Source: Deltaproteobacteria bacterium UBA4427
GTDB taxonomy: Bacteria; Myxococcota_A; UBA9160; UBA4427
Direction: 5' to 3'
DNA: 64,000 bases
Assembly (NCBI GenBank): GCA_002390675.1
Contig: DGPZ01000192.1
Span: 13,765-77,764 of the forward strand
The notes under the pieces were generated by a model. The model made no database searches and was not told the DNA's origin. It saw only the letters and a list, made by a program, of their open reading frames with translations. This document shows positions 52,089 to 61,207 of this stretch, in pieces (positions within the stretch are counted from its first letter, which is position 1; each line of letters begins with the position of its first letter). Position numbers and translations under genes: made by a program.

Positions 52089-52334
52089 ATGAAATCTGAA
52101 ATTCACCCCGAATATCACAACGTGATCTTCGTCGATTCCGCCACCGGCAACGAGTGGACGAGCCGATCAACGATCACGTCCAAGGAAACCCGAGAACTCG
52201 AAGGCGAAGAAGTGCCGGTCGTGCGTCTCGAAATTTCCGCTGTCTCTCATCCCTTCTGGACTGGCAAGATGCGCGAGCTCGACGCCGACGGAAAGATCGA
52301 TCGCTTCCGCAAGCGATACGGGATCAATAAGTAA
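52089..52334 (+). CDS. rpmE2: 50S ribosomal protein L31 type B (zinc-free)
   Basis: An 81-residue L31 of type B: MKSEIHPEYHNVIFVDSATGNEW, TSRSTIT, and HPFWTGKMRELDADGKIDRFRKRYG. It has no cysteine, unlike the zinc-binding type A L31, and this form often replaces the zinc form when zinc is scarce. It follows rpsN by 11 bases on the same strand, in one transcript ending at the terminator at 52372-52407. A zinc-type L31 is not in the window. Confidence 0.95.
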   Translation: MKSEIHPEYHNVIFVDSATGNEWTSRSTITSKETRELEGEEVPVVRLEISAVSHPFWTGKMRELDADGKIDRFRKRYGINK

Positions 52335-52371
52335 GTCTCGCCCTTCATCACGTCACGCGCGAGTCGAATAC

Positions 52372-52407
52372 AAAAAGGGCCTCTCCGGCATAGGAGAGGC
52401 CCTTTTT
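52372..52407. terminator. Rho-independent terminator of the rpsN-rpmE2 operon
   Basis: A perfect 15-bp arm pair (52372-52386 and 52393-52407, with AAAAAGGGCCTCTCC as the left arm) closes a 6-base loop. The outer bases are A5/T5, so it works as a terminator in either direction. It lies 37 bases past the rpmE2 stop and 82 bases before the DUF3604 gene. Confidence 0.95.
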
Positions 52408-52489
52408 CTATTCCCGATCACTCCAAGCCCGACCCCTGCTTGGCATTTCGCACTCTAATCCGCGAAGCTCGCACCGAAAGCGAGGGCCC

Positions 52490-54532
52490 ATGCGGAAACA
52501 CGTAGCGCTAGCGCTCACACTCCTGGCGACACTTTCGTGCGCCTCCCTAATTCTCATTCGGCCAACGGCCGCACCCTGGGAGCCTCCAAACAAAAGTGCG
52601 ACACGAGCGGTAACGCTGTCGGAGCGACCGGCCTGCCTAGATAGGACCCCCCTCCGGCAGGCGTTCTTCGGCGATCTCCATGTCCACACGCGCTATTCGA
52701 TGGACGCGCGTTCGCGCGACATGCTCGGGTCCCCGGATGACGCGCTCCGCTTCGCCCGTGGCGAGTCGATCGGTCTCGGGCCTTTTGACGAGAACAGCGT
52801 CGGCACGCGCCAGGCGCAACTCGATCGTCCACTCGACTTCGCAGCGGTGACCGACCATGCCGAGTGGATCGGCGAAGTCACGCTCTGCACGACACCGGGG
52901 TCCGATTCGTACGAAACCCAGGCGTGCCAAAGCTATCGCGGCGAGGCCGAGTTGAAGACTGGCCTAGCGAGCTTTGCGAAGGGTGGTCGACTGACTGCCG
53001 TGATCGGTGCTCTCGATCGGCTTGAAGACATCTGCGGACCTAACGCGGAGCGGTGCAGAGCTTCTTTACTATCCGCTTGGGAGACCACGCAGCTCGCAAC
53101 CGAACGATGGAACGATGATTCGAATGCTTGCTCGTTTACGGCCTTTCATGGCTGGGAGCACAGCTACTCCGTCAATATGTCCAAGGTCCATCGCAATGTG
53201 ATCTTCCGGAATGACCGGGTTCCGGAACTCCCTATTTCTTCCCTCGAAGCGCCAGATGCCGTCGATCTATGGGATCAGCTCGACGAACTTTGCACGGAAA
53301 GCGGAAGCGGCTGCGAAGTTCTTACCATCCCGCATAACTCGAACGTTTCGAATGGACGCTTGTTTGAGATCACTTGGCAGCGCGAGTCACGTGAAGAACA
53401 AGTGCGCCAGGCGAGTGTCCGTGCCCGAATGGACCGGCTGGTCGAGATCATGCAGATCAAAGGCGAGTCGGAATGTCAGAACGGACTCTTCGACGTTGTT
53501 GGAGAAGAGGACGAGCTTTGTAGCTTTGAGAAAATTCGCGACATGGCATCCTCGCCGCCGGACGATTGCGAAGAAGACATCGGCTCTGGCGCGATCCGGG
53601 GTTCCGGTTGCCAGTCGCGCGTGGACTTCGCGCGGTACGCCCTCGTCGAAGGGCTGCGTGAAGAGGAGCGAATCGGCGTCAACCCATTTCAATTCGGCAT
53701 GATCGGCAGCACCGACGGACATAACGCGAACCCCGGCGATGTCGAGGAGCACGGGTGGCAGGGTTGCTGTGCGGGAACCGACGTTACGGCCGAGGCGCGA
53801 CTATCAACGGAGCCCTCGTTCGGCGGCGCAGGCAAGATTGGCCGCAACCCCGGTGGATTAATGGGCGTATGGGCCGACGAAAACTCGCGGGATTCGCTCT
53901 TTGATGCGATGCAGCGCAGGGAAACCTTCGCAACGAGCGGCCCCCGCATCAAGCCACGATTCTTTGGCGGCTGGGACTTCGATCCGGATCTCTGCGAACA
54001 AGATGGCCTCGTCGCGGCGGGCTACGAAAATGGCGTCGCCATGGGCTCCGTCCTTCCTAACGCGAAGACGCCCGGACGCGCTCCAGTATTCGTGGCGCAG
54101 GTCAGCCGCGATCCAGGTGTCGAGAACCACCCAGGCGGCTTGCTCGACCGGCTCCAGGTCATCAAGGTCTGGCACGGCGAAGACGGGCAATTCCACCAAA
54201 GCGTTTACGACATCGGCGGGCGCATGACCCAGGGAGAGGAATCGGATGCAGCGACGCCCAGCGTCGACCTCAACACCTGCACTCCGCGTGGTGCGGGACA
54301 CGACAGCTTATGCGCGGTCTGGACCGACCCCGAATTCGATGCTGCGCGATCCGCGGCCTACTACGTGCGTGCCGTCGAGAACCCGAGCTGTCGATGGAGT
54401 TGGCAGACTTGCCTATCAATCATTCCCGAGGCGGACCGGCCCGAGGGCTGTCGCGATAACAGCATCCCGAAGGTCATTCAGGAACGCGCATGGAGTTCGC
54501 CAATCTGGTACCAGCCAGCGGGAACATCCTGA
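52490..54532 (+). CDS. DUF3604 family exported protein (PHP-like metal-site)
   Basis: A 680-residue protein with a signal-type N-terminus (LALTLLATLSCASL; a lipobox-like Cys is weak). The DUF3604 domain follows: FFGDLHVHTRYSMD and DFAAVTDHAEW, a PHP-like metal set, then TIPHNSNVSNG and MIGSTDGHNANPG. It has many cysteines (for example CGPNAERC, CQNG, CEED, DLCEQDG, GCRDN) consistent with disulfides outside the cytoplasm. Family members occur in gene clusters for hydrolysis of unknown substrates; function is not established. It is separated by a terminator from rpmE2. Confidence 0.88.
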   Translation: MRKHVALALTLLATLSCASLILIRPTAAPWEPPNKSATRAVTLSERPACLDRTPLRQAFFGDLHVHTRYSMDARSRDMLGSPDDALRFARGESIGLGPFDENSVGTRQAQLDRPLDFAAVTDHAEWIGEVTLCTTPGSDSYETQACQSYRGEAELKTGLASFAKGGRLTAVIGALDRLEDICGPNAERCRASLLSAWETTQLATERWNDDSNACSFTAFHGWEHSYSVNMSKVHRNVIFRNDRVPELPISSLEAPDAVDLWDQLDELCTESGSGCEVLTIPHNSNVSNGRLFEITWQRESREEQVRQASVRARMDRLVEIMQIKGESECQNGLFDVVGEEDELCSFEKIRDMASSPPDDCEEDIGSGAIRGSGCQSRVDFARYALVEGLREEERIGVNPFQFGMIGSTDGHNANPGDVEEHGWQGCCAGTDVTAEARLSTEPSFGGAGKIGRNPGGLMGVWADENSRDSLFDAMQRRETFATSGPRIKPRFFGGWDFDPDLCEQDGLVAAGYENGVAMGSVLPNAKTPGRAPVFVAQVSRDPGVENHPGGLLDRLQVIKVWHGEDGQFHQSVYDIGGRMTQGEESDAATPSVDLNTCTPRGAGHDSLCAVWTDPEFDAARSAAYYVRAVENPSCRWSWQTCLSIIPEADRPEGCRDNSIPKVIQERAWSSPIWYQPAGTS

Positions 54533-54631
54533 GCCTGCAATCAGCGCAAGCGTTTAAAAAGATTAGGTGACGAGCACCGCCCAAAGCGAGGCCACCAGGC
54601 TAGACAGACAGGCCGCCCGGCGGTCTCGGAA

Positions 54632-54919
54632 CTATCTTCCCGAGAGCTTCTTACGGATCTTGTTCTTGAGGCGAAGCGCGCCAGGCTCGAGCTTGTGATC
54701 TTCGGTGCCGAGAAGGAAGCCGTCGAGGCCACCCTTCTTCTGCACCGTGCGCAGCGTGCGCGTCGCGATGTTCAGCGAGATACGCTGGCCGAGGGACTCC
54801 GACTGGAGTCGCACCTTTTGAATATTCGGCTCAAAGCGGCGATTCGTCGCCCTCTTCGAGTGAGAGACGTTGTGTCCGTATTGGACCTTTTTGCCGGTCA
54901 GTGCACACACGCGCGCCAT
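54632..54919 (-). CDS. rpmB: 50S ribosomal protein L28
   Basis: A 95-residue L28: MARVCALTGKKVQYGHNVSHSKRATNRRFEPNIQKVRL, then GLDGFLLGTEDHKLEPGALRLKNKIRKKL. It has a single Cys and no zinc ribbon. It binds 23S rRNA. The start at 54919 is set by the family N-terminus and GGAG upstream; an extension to 54946 is not conserved. It is a single gene, convergent on the DUF3604 gene. Confidence 0.95.
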   Translation of the reverse strand: MARVCALTGKKVQYGHNVSHSKRATNRRFEPNIQKVRLQSESLGQRISLNIATRTLRTVQKKGGLDGFLLGTEDHKLEPGALRLKNKIRKKLSGR

Positions 54920-55237
54920 GGATTTGCTCCGCATCAACGGCCCCACTCGAGCGCATATAGGCTCGTTGGTCGGGTCCGCAGGGAAATGTCGTTTTATAGG
55001 CCCGCAAGGCCTTTAGGGAGTGCAGTTTTTAGCGAGAGGCCGTCGCTGGGTCAACCGCGGCGGCCTTCGATAAATACGATTCCCGTGGGGAATAATCCAA
55101 GTCAGTGGTAGAGCGGGAGCTAATTCGTTGCGGGGGCCAGCCCGAGGGCCCCAGTCGGCCCAAGACACTCGCCATTTTGGAGAATCTGGCCGCTATGCTC
55201 GGGCGCCATTTAAGCACAATAATTTAGGAGTCTCCCC
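54920..55237. other. Intergenic region between divergent rpmB and the ABM-domain gene
   Basis: About 320 bases. On the minus strand TATAAAACG near 54991-54999 is a possible rpmB -10 element, but no -35 with a correct gap was found. TAGGAG at 55225-55230 serves the next gene. No additional gene or repeat is seen. Confidence 0.4.
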
Positions 55238-55528
55238 GTGGTCACGATCGGCATGAATTATTTCGTCATCCCTGGCAAGGAAAAGGTCTTCGAAGATGCC
55301 TGCGCCAACGTCATTGAAACAATGGGCGGTATCGACGGACACGAAGAGTCCTCGCTCTTCAGACAAGTTGGAGAGGGCGAGCCGGTATACCTGATCTCCT
55401 CGCGCTGGGTCGAAGAACAAGCCTTCGAGGACTTCATCGCCTCCGACGCGTTCAAGAAGGTCACGAATTGGGGCAAGCTCAACATCCTTCGCGGACGCCC
55501 GACGCATACGACCTATAAACACGACTAA
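55238..55528 (+). CDS. ABM/HmoB-like monooxygenase-fold protein
   Basis: A 96-residue ferredoxin-fold protein: MVTIGMNYFVIPGKEKVFEDAC, then EESSLFRQVGEGEPVYLISSRWVEEQAFEDFIASDAFKKVTNW, which matches the antibiotic biosynthesis monooxygenase/heme-degrading HmoB family. Members degrade heme or oxidise quinols as dimers. The Asn/His/Trp triad of IsdG enzymes cannot be assigned with confidence. The GTG at 55238 has TAGGAG seven bases upstream. It precedes the DUF2889 gene by 66 bases on the same strand. Confidence 0.75.
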   Translation: MVTIGMNYFVIPGKEKVFEDACANVIETMGGIDGHEESSLFRQVGEGEPVYLISSRWVEEQAFEDFIASDAFKKVTNWGKLNILRGRPTHTTYKHD

Positions 55529-55594
55529 CAGATACGACTAACAATCGAGACAAACACTACACCCAAGCTCCAAGATGCCCCGCCACCACGAACA

Positions 55595-56662
55595 ATGACT
55601 GGACCGCCTCCCGTGTCGACGCCCCTCGTTCAAGGACTTCCGCTTCATACCCGCTCACTGACAGTTTCCGTTCGCCCACTCGCGGATGGCCGGTGGATGG
55701 CGCGGGGTGACGTGATCGATTTGCGCAAGAACGGCTTTGTACCGTCCAGCTACGACGTCCAGCCTTCGGGTATCATTCATTCGATGAACATCGAGCTCGA
55801 CCTCGACCCCGAAACCCTCCGCATGGAAACGATTCGCGTCGAACAGCCCTTCGTGGCAGTCGAGCCTTCGGTTGCGTCTCGGGGAGAATGTTGCCGCGAC
55901 CCGGCCCCCCGTTTGCTTGACCTAACGGGCGAATGCCTCGATGATGAATTCGCAAAGAAGCTCAGTATGAATTTCGGGGGCCCTCTTGGTTGTTCGCACC
56001 TTCTCACGCTATTTCAGCTGATGAGTTCCGCGGTCCCCCATGCGGCCCAGATCGAGCGAGCACGCATTGCTCGCGAAGGAACGGAGCATGCGAAAGATGA
56101 TCGATTCTTTCGCCGCAGTGTATTCGTCGACGGATTCGAGGCGAGTGATGAAATCACAGATGTTTCAGTTCAACTGGCTGATACCGCGACCCGTCCCTTC
56201 TCGCCGGAATCGAATTCATTCGCGAGGCTCGAACTCTCACACGAAGTCAAAACCTTCGCGTCCGTCGGCCGAAAAACCTTCGGAATGGATCGGCTCGATA
56301 TTCGGGAACGTATCCGGACTGCCGAGACCTTGATCGACGCCGAATGGGTCGATCGATCGGAACCCTTCACTTCCCTCAAAGAGAAGCCCATCGTCCCGGG
56401 CCTGGCTGGCCGAGTGTTCAAGCTCGCCGGGGACACCCCGGACCTACAGGTGATCAAAGATAATCTCCTGATGTTCGCCCCGGGATATCTGCAGGTCATC
56501 GCCGCCCAGATGGAGCCCTACTTCGCCGACCAAATTCGGGCAGCCCGAGAAGGCGGCGAGGAGATGCCCTCTTCGAACTCCCTCGGCGGCAACACCGGGG
56601 CTTGTTATATGTGGCGCGAGAATGGCCCGATCGAAAAAACCGGAATGCGTGTCACGAAGTAG
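55595..56662 (+). CDS. DUF2889 family protein
   Basis: A 355-residue protein. DUF2889 features are WMARGDVIDLRKNGF, SGIIHSMNIELDLDPETLRM, CCRDPAPRLLDLTGECLDDEF and GGPLGCSHLLTLFQLM (a Cys-His pair). It has a second, C-terminal part (SRTG-free) DRLDIRERIRTAETLIDAEW that is more variable. Activity is unknown; genes of this family cluster with acyl-CoA and ring-cleavage enzymes, as here after the ABM-domain gene. Confidence 0.8.
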   Translation: MTGPPPVSTPLVQGLPLHTRSLTVSVRPLADGRWMARGDVIDLRKNGFVPSSYDVQPSGIIHSMNIELDLDPETLRMETIRVEQPFVAVEPSVASRGECCRDPAPRLLDLTGECLDDEFAKKLSMNFGGPLGCSHLLTLFQLMSSAVPHAAQIERARIAREGTEHAKDDRFFRRSVFVDGFEASDEITDVSVQLADTATRPFSPESNSFARLELSHEVKTFASVGRKTFGMDRLDIRERIRTAETLIDAEWVDRSEPFTSLKEKPIVPGLAGRVFKLAGDTPDLQVIKDNLLMFAPGYLQVIAAQMEPYFADQIRAAREGGEEMPSSNSLGGNTGACYMWRENGPIEKTGMRVTK

Positions 56663-56718
56663 CGCTTTCAGTACGTGGCATGCCTCGCGCACAAACACTC
56701 CGCCTCGGCCGCCCTCCG

Positions 56719-57330
56719 CTAGCCCCGCCGAAAAACCAGGAGCTTATTGTTCGCGGGTAGCTCATTCGACTCGATGCGTAGAAGCCCCGCCGCGGCGGCA
56801 ATTTCGTCAACGCGCTCGAGGTCTCGGACCCCCCAAAGTGGATCTCTCTCGCGAAGACTCTCGTTGAATAAGACGTTGCTAGGCGATGTATGTTCGCCGC
56901 CGACCTTGAACGGACCGTATAGAAACAAAAGTCCGCCGCTCCCCAACAAATCTCCAGCGCCGGTGAACAAACCCTCAGCCACTGCCCATGGTGAGATGTG
57001 AATCATGTTCGCGTTGAAGATCGCATCGACGCTGTCCAGTTCTGCGCGCATCTCATCCGACCACGTCGGCGAGGAAGCATCCAGCAAAACGGGCGCACGG
57101 ACATTCGAGTTCCCCTCCTCGGAAACCCAGGAAGCCGTCGACTCTAAGCTCGCCGGATCGTGATCCGTCGGCTGCCAATCTATATGCGGCATCGCCCCTG
57201 AGAAAAAAATCGCGTGTTGCCCCGTCCCGCTCGCTACTTCTAGAACCCGGGCAGGCTCAGGCAGCCACCTTCGCAAGACTTCCAAGATCGGTTCACGATT
57301 TCGATGGGTCGCAGGCGCGTCGCGTTTCAT
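56719..57330 (-). CDS. DUF938 family SAM-dependent methyltransferase
   Basis: A 203-residue protein that matches DUF938 end to end: APATHRNREPILEVLRRWLP, VLEVASGTGQHAIFFSGAMPHIDWQPTDHD (motif I and post-I), IFNANMIHISPWAVAEGLFTGAGDLL, LFLYGPFKVGGEHTSPSN and LPANNKLLVFRR. The target is not known. The ATG at 57330 matches the family start; the frame opens at 57363. It is convergent with the DUF2889 gene. Confidence 0.9.
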   Translation of the reverse strand: MKRDAPATHRNREPILEVLRRWLPEPARVLEVASGTGQHAIFFSGAMPHIDWQPTDHDPASLESTASWVSEEGNSNVRAPVLLDASSPTWSDEMRAELDSVDAIFNANMIHISPWAVAEGLFTGAGDLLGSGGLLFLYGPFKVGGEHTSPSNVLFNESLRERDPLWGVRDLERVDEIAAAAGLLRIESNELPANNKLLVFRRG

Positions 57331-57697
57331 GGACGCTTTATAGCGTGTCCTCAGCACGACCAAAGCACGGCTCGCCTAGGATCCAATCCGAGCCTCATCG
57401 CTTCGAAGCCACCTTTCGATGCGTCAGCATGAGCGTTGCGGATGTCGCCGTCACATCAAGGACGAACGCAAGTCCAATATTTTGACGAACCTCTGACACG
57501 AGCAGCGCACCTCTTACCCCTCGAAACAAGGGGTCTACGAGGTTTCGCAGGATGAGCTGCAGGCTGTGTGTCCCAAATGACGCAATTCGTTAGGTCAAAA
57601 ATTGAGAGCGGGCCCGAGACTGCGCCGTAGCCTAATCGTGATATCCCGTCGCACTCATCTGCCAGGCGACATACTCGAGCACCCATCTGCGGGTAAA
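57331..57697. other. Intergenic region between pilT end and methyltransferase
   Basis: About 370 bases. Open frames here are shadows and no family resemblance or hairpin is seen. Confidence 0.4.
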
Positions 57698-58783
57698 TCA
57701 ATCCTCGGGAGGTTCACCATCAACTGCCTGCAGAAGCGGCTCGAACCGTCCCTTCTCAGTCGATTTCATGTAGGCATCCTGCGCAGAAATTTTGCCTTCT
57801 TTCGCATAGGCAAAGAGCACGTCGTCCATCCCTTGCATGCCCTGACTTTTGCCGGCCTGGATAATTTGGCTCAGCATGGGCGTATTCCCGTCTCGGATAA
57901 TGTTAGGGAGACCCGAGGATTTCAACAGAATTTCGTTTGCGGCAATCCGCCCCCCTGTATCAGCCCTAGGGAGCAGCAGCTGGGACACGATCCCGGCTAG
58001 CGATTCCGACAGTGAGAGCCGAACCATATTCTGCTCATCCGCCGGAAACGCATCGATAATCCGATCGATGGTCTTTGCGGCGTTATTCGTATGCAGCGTG
58101 CCAAAGACCAACATGCCCATCTCGGCGGCCGTGATCGCGAGGCTGATAGTTTCCATTTCGCGCATTTCACCGACGAGAATCACGTCGGCGTCCTGACGAA
58201 TCGCGCTTTTAAGGGCAGGCCCAAAGCCTTGGGTATGTAACCCGACCTCGCGATGTGAAAAGAGTGCATTGCGGTTTTGGTGAACGAACTCGACGGGATC
58301 TTCAATCGTAACGATGTGCTTTGAGTACGTCTTGTTGATCTTGTCGATAATCGCCGCAAGAGTGGTCGACTTACCGGATCCGGTTGGCCCCGTGACAAGA
58401 ACCAGCCCCTCGTTCAAATCAGCTAGATCGCAGACGGATTTAGGGAGACTCAAAGTCTCTAGCGAGAGAATCTCTTCGGGGATGATGCGGAAGACACAAG
58501 CCGCCCCGGATTCCTGAATGAAATAGTTCGCACGAAAGCGAGCCACGCCATCAAGACTGAAAGCGAAGTCGAGATCGCCGGTGGTTTCGTACTCTTCCCA
58601 GGCCCGCCGCGAAGCCACCTCCTCCATCATGGCGCGAAGCGAGTCATTCGTCAGAGCGGCTTGGCCTTCGATGAATCGAATAGCGCCCTTCGCTCGAAAG
58701 CGCGGAGGCTGATCGGCGACCAGATGAAGGTCCGAGCCGTCATTTTCTTTCAAGTGCACAAGCAGCGAATCGATTGCAGCCAA
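57698..58783 (-). CDS. pilT: Twitching motility ATPase PilT
   Basis: A 361-residue secretion-type ATPase. Walker A is GPTGSGKST (residues 132-140), then HIVTIEDPVEFVHQN, the Asp box DADVILVGEMREMETI, and LHTNNAAKTIDRIIDAFP. PilT powers retraction of type IV pili. The start is a TTG at 58783 (no ATG in range). It lies 71 bases after the long PilT paralogue and is likely co-transcribed with it. The AIRS motif characteristic of PilT is not needed for the assignment and was not checked in detail. Confidence 0.93.
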   Translation of the reverse strand: MAAIDSLLVHLKENDGSDLHLVADQPPRFRAKGAIRFIEGQAALTNDSLRAMMEEVASRRAWEEYETTGDLDFAFSLDGVARFRANYFIQESGAACVFRIIPEEILSLETLSLPKSVCDLADLNEGLVLVTGPTGSGKSTTLAAIIDKINKTYSKHIVTIEDPVEFVHQNRNALFSHREVGLHTQGFGPALKSAIRQDADVILVGEMREMETISLAITAAEMGMLVFGTLHTNNAAKTIDRIIDAFPADEQNMVRLSLSESLAGIVSQLLLPRADTGGRIAANEILLKSSGLPNIIRDGNTPMLSQIIQAGKSQGMQGMDDVLFAYAKEGKISAQDAYMKSTEKGRFEPLLQAVDGEPPED

Positions 58784-58854
58784 TGTCTTCCCCGTTTTTT
58801 TGTTGCGTTACGAAGGCGCGCACGCCGCCATCTCGATGAAGCGAAGCGAGAGTG

Positions 58855-60561
58855 CTAGGCGCCGGCCGTAATGAGTTTCTCTTCTTCAGCAAAACTGAGC
58901 GCGGTTTCACGCGTGATCTTGCCTGCGGCCACGAGTTCATTGAGCGACTGCTCAAGTAGATACATGCCGTGAGCCTTACCCGTTTGCATAGAGGATCGGA
59001 TCTGGACCGTCTTCTCATCCCGCACCATGTTCCCGATGGCCCGGTTGATGACGAGCAGCTCGAGGGCCGGAATCCGATCTTTACCATCCGCGGTAGGTAC
59101 AAGCCTTTGCGAAATCACCGCACGCAGCGACTCCGACAACATGGCGCGCACTTGATCCTGTTCATTCGACGGGAAGGCGCCAATCATCCGATTCACCGTA
59201 CGCACAGCATTCGCCGTGTGCAGCGTCGCGAGCACGAAGTGACCCGTCTCCGCCGCGGTCATCGCGAGACTGATCGTCTCAAGGTCTCGTAACTCACCGA
59301 TTACGATGATGTCAGGATCCTCTCGAAGAGCGCCACGTAAAGCACGAGAGAAACTCGCAGTGTGGTGCCCCGCATGTCTTTGGTTCACGAGACATTTTTT
59401 GCTTGGGTGGACGATCTCGATCGGATCTTCGACCGTGAGAATATGTTCGTTGCGGTTCTCATTGATGTGATTAACGAGAGCCGCGAGCGTCGATGACTTA
59501 CCGCAACCGGCAGGACCGGTGATCAGGACCATGCCTTGATGGAAGTCGGTGTACTTCTTCAACTCATCGGGCAGGCCGAGTTCTTCGAGGGTCGGCGGTT
59601 TTTCCGGAATGATTCGGAACACCGCGTCGAGGCCGCGCTGCTGGCGATAGGCGTTCGTTCGAAAGCGCCCAATTCCCGGAAGGTCTAAGCAGTAATCGAT
59701 CTCACCCGAGTCCTTCAAAACTTGACGTTGTTCAGGCGTGAGAGAACTTACGACGATGCGTTCGACGAACGCGGGATCAATCTCGTCCTCAGTCACGATC
59801 ATCGAACCGGCCACGCGATGCTTCAGTGGACCCCCAGCATGGAAATGAACATCCGATGCCTTTGCGGTCACGCCCGCCTGAAGAACAGCTTCGAGTTTCT
59901 CTCGATCCGCGGCACTGATCTCGGGAATCGGCAGATCAAGAGATTGGGGCCCGTGGGCGACGGCGGGAACAGCAACCGGAGCGGGAGCGGCGAGCCGGGC
60001 TGGTGCCGGGTCCGCAATCGGCGGCGGCTCAGCTGCGACGGGTGGCGCAGGAATTTCAGCTCGCAGAGGCTCCGGCCTAACGTCGGCCGCAGAAACATCG
60101 GCAACAACGGGTTTCTGGATCACTGGAACCAGGTCCTCGGCCGGAGATTCGTTAAGCGCTTCGACTTCACGCGACGTCATGGGAGCTGCAGATTCGGCAG
60201 CGTGCTCAGCCGCTTCATGAATCTCGGCCGGCGCAGGGCGCTCGGGCGGACTCGCTGGCGGCGAAGCCCCGGCGGGTGCGGCCTTAGGCACTGCGCGTGG
60301 CGCAGCCCCGGCGGGCGCAGAACTTGGCGCCACAGCACCACCCTTCTTCGCCCTATGCTTCTCGATCAGATCCTTCTGGACCTGTTGGAGCCTCGAAGCT
60401 TGCTCCCGATCAAGGAGTCCCATTTGCAGGAAGACCTGCATGAGTCTCGGGTTTCCAGATGAGTCGCTCTCGGCAATCGCTCGCTGAACCTCGTCCTGGG
60501 TCAGCATTTTGAGTTGGATCGCGAGACGTCCTGATAGCGGTATGGGCTTGTTGTCGGCCAT
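58855..60561 (-). CDS. PilT-like ATPase with N-terminal extension (PilT/PilU paralogue)
   Basis: A 568-residue protein. The first 70 residues (LSGRLAIQLKMLTQDEVQRAIAESD, MGLLDREQASRLQQVQKDL) form a helical domain like those at the N-terminus of some GspE ATPases. Residues about 70-210 are a Pro/Ala-rich linker. From about 213 onward it has the PilT core: Walker A GPAGCGKSS, HILTVEDPIEIVHP, DPDIIVIGELRDLETI and TLHTANAVRTVNRMIGAFP. It probably works with PilT on retraction. It is the first gene of a two-gene unit. Confidence 0.92.
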   Translation of the reverse strand: MADNKPIPLSGRLAIQLKMLTQDEVQRAIAESDSSGNPRLMQVFLQMGLLDREQASRLQQVQKDLIEKHRAKKGGAVAPSSAPAGAAPRAVPKAAPAGASPPASPPERPAPAEIHEAAEHAAESAAPMTSREVEALNESPAEDLVPVIQKPVVADVSAADVRPEPLRAEIPAPPVAAEPPPIADPAPARLAAPAPVAVPAVAHGPQSLDLPIPEISAADREKLEAVLQAGVTAKASDVHFHAGGPLKHRVAGSMIVTEDEIDPAFVERIVVSSLTPEQRQVLKDSGEIDYCLDLPGIGRFRTNAYRQQRGLDAVFRIIPEKPPTLEELGLPDELKKYTDFHQGMVLITGPAGCGKSSTLAALVNHINENRNEHILTVEDPIEIVHPSKKCLVNQRHAGHHTASFSRALRGALREDPDIIVIGELRDLETISLAMTAAETGHFVLATLHTANAVRTVNRMIGAFPSNEQDQVRAMLSESLRAVISQRLVPTADGKDRIPALELLVINRAIGNMVRDEKTVQIRSSMQTGKAHGMYLLEQSLNELVAAGKITRETALSFAEEEKLITAGA

Positions 60562-60762
60562 TGATAACCGGTATCGGCATTTCCACCGGTCGTCCTGAGA
60601 CCCACGAGAATCGATTTAAGAGGGCTTTAGACATCAATCTTGGCAAAGGCGCGCCACGCCGAGCCAAACGACCCCTGCCGGATACGAGAGCTGGGCTAAG
60701 GTCCGGCCTTCGCGCCCTCTGAGGCGTGCCTCCGCCCTCATGCCCCGCAACCGGAGAATCCC

Positions 60763-61098
60763 GTGGCCGGCCTCGATTCAACCCCTTCAATTCCCGCCCC
60801 GCCCGTCCTTAATGGCGCGCAGCGCAGACACCTGCGCGGACTGGCCCACCCCCTCAAGCCGATCATTTTCGTCGGAGAAGGGGGCTTGAGCGAGGCACTC
60901 ATGCGCGCCCTCGACGAGGCACTCGCGAGCCATGAGCTAGTAAAAGTGCGGCTGCGCCAGCCCCCGGATAAAAAAGCCGCGGCCGTGGCGCTCGCCGAAG
61001 GCTCTGGCTCCACCGTATGTGGCGTCGTCGGACATACCGTCGTGCTCTACCGCCCTCGTCCAGAAGACCCCACGATTAGTCTACCGACGCGCCCTTAG
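60763..61098 (+). CDS. yhbY: YhbY (CRS1-YhbY) RNA-binding ribosome assembly protein
   Basis: A 111-residue protein with a leader of 19 residues and then the YhbY fold: AQRRHLRGLAHPLKPIIFVGEGGLSEALMRALDEALASHELVKVRL and CGVVGHTVVLYRPRPEDPTISLP, closely matching E. coli YhbY. It binds pre-50S particles. The GTG at 60763 has GGAG at 60753-60756 with a 6-base gap. It is divergent from the PilT-like gene. Confidence 0.92.
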   Translation: MAGLDSTPSIPAPPVLNGAQRRHLRGLAHPLKPIIFVGEGGLSEALMRALDEALASHELVKVRLRQPPDKKAAAVALAEGSGSTVCGVVGHTVVLYRPRPEDPTISLPTRP

Positions 61099-61207
61099 CG
61101 GTGGTGCGACAGCCGGTGAATGCCTCGGCCAAACCCTTTCCCTCTCAGGTAAATGCCGGACCGACCGTGGTCAGAATTTGCAAACCCGTCATCCAGCGTG
61201 CTAGCAA

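Noticed and set aside
59722..60462. 246-codon plus-strand frame opposite the PilT-like gene
   Set aside because: It is a shadow of the Pro/Ala-rich linker in the minus-strand gene and is Arg/Gly-rich without a family.
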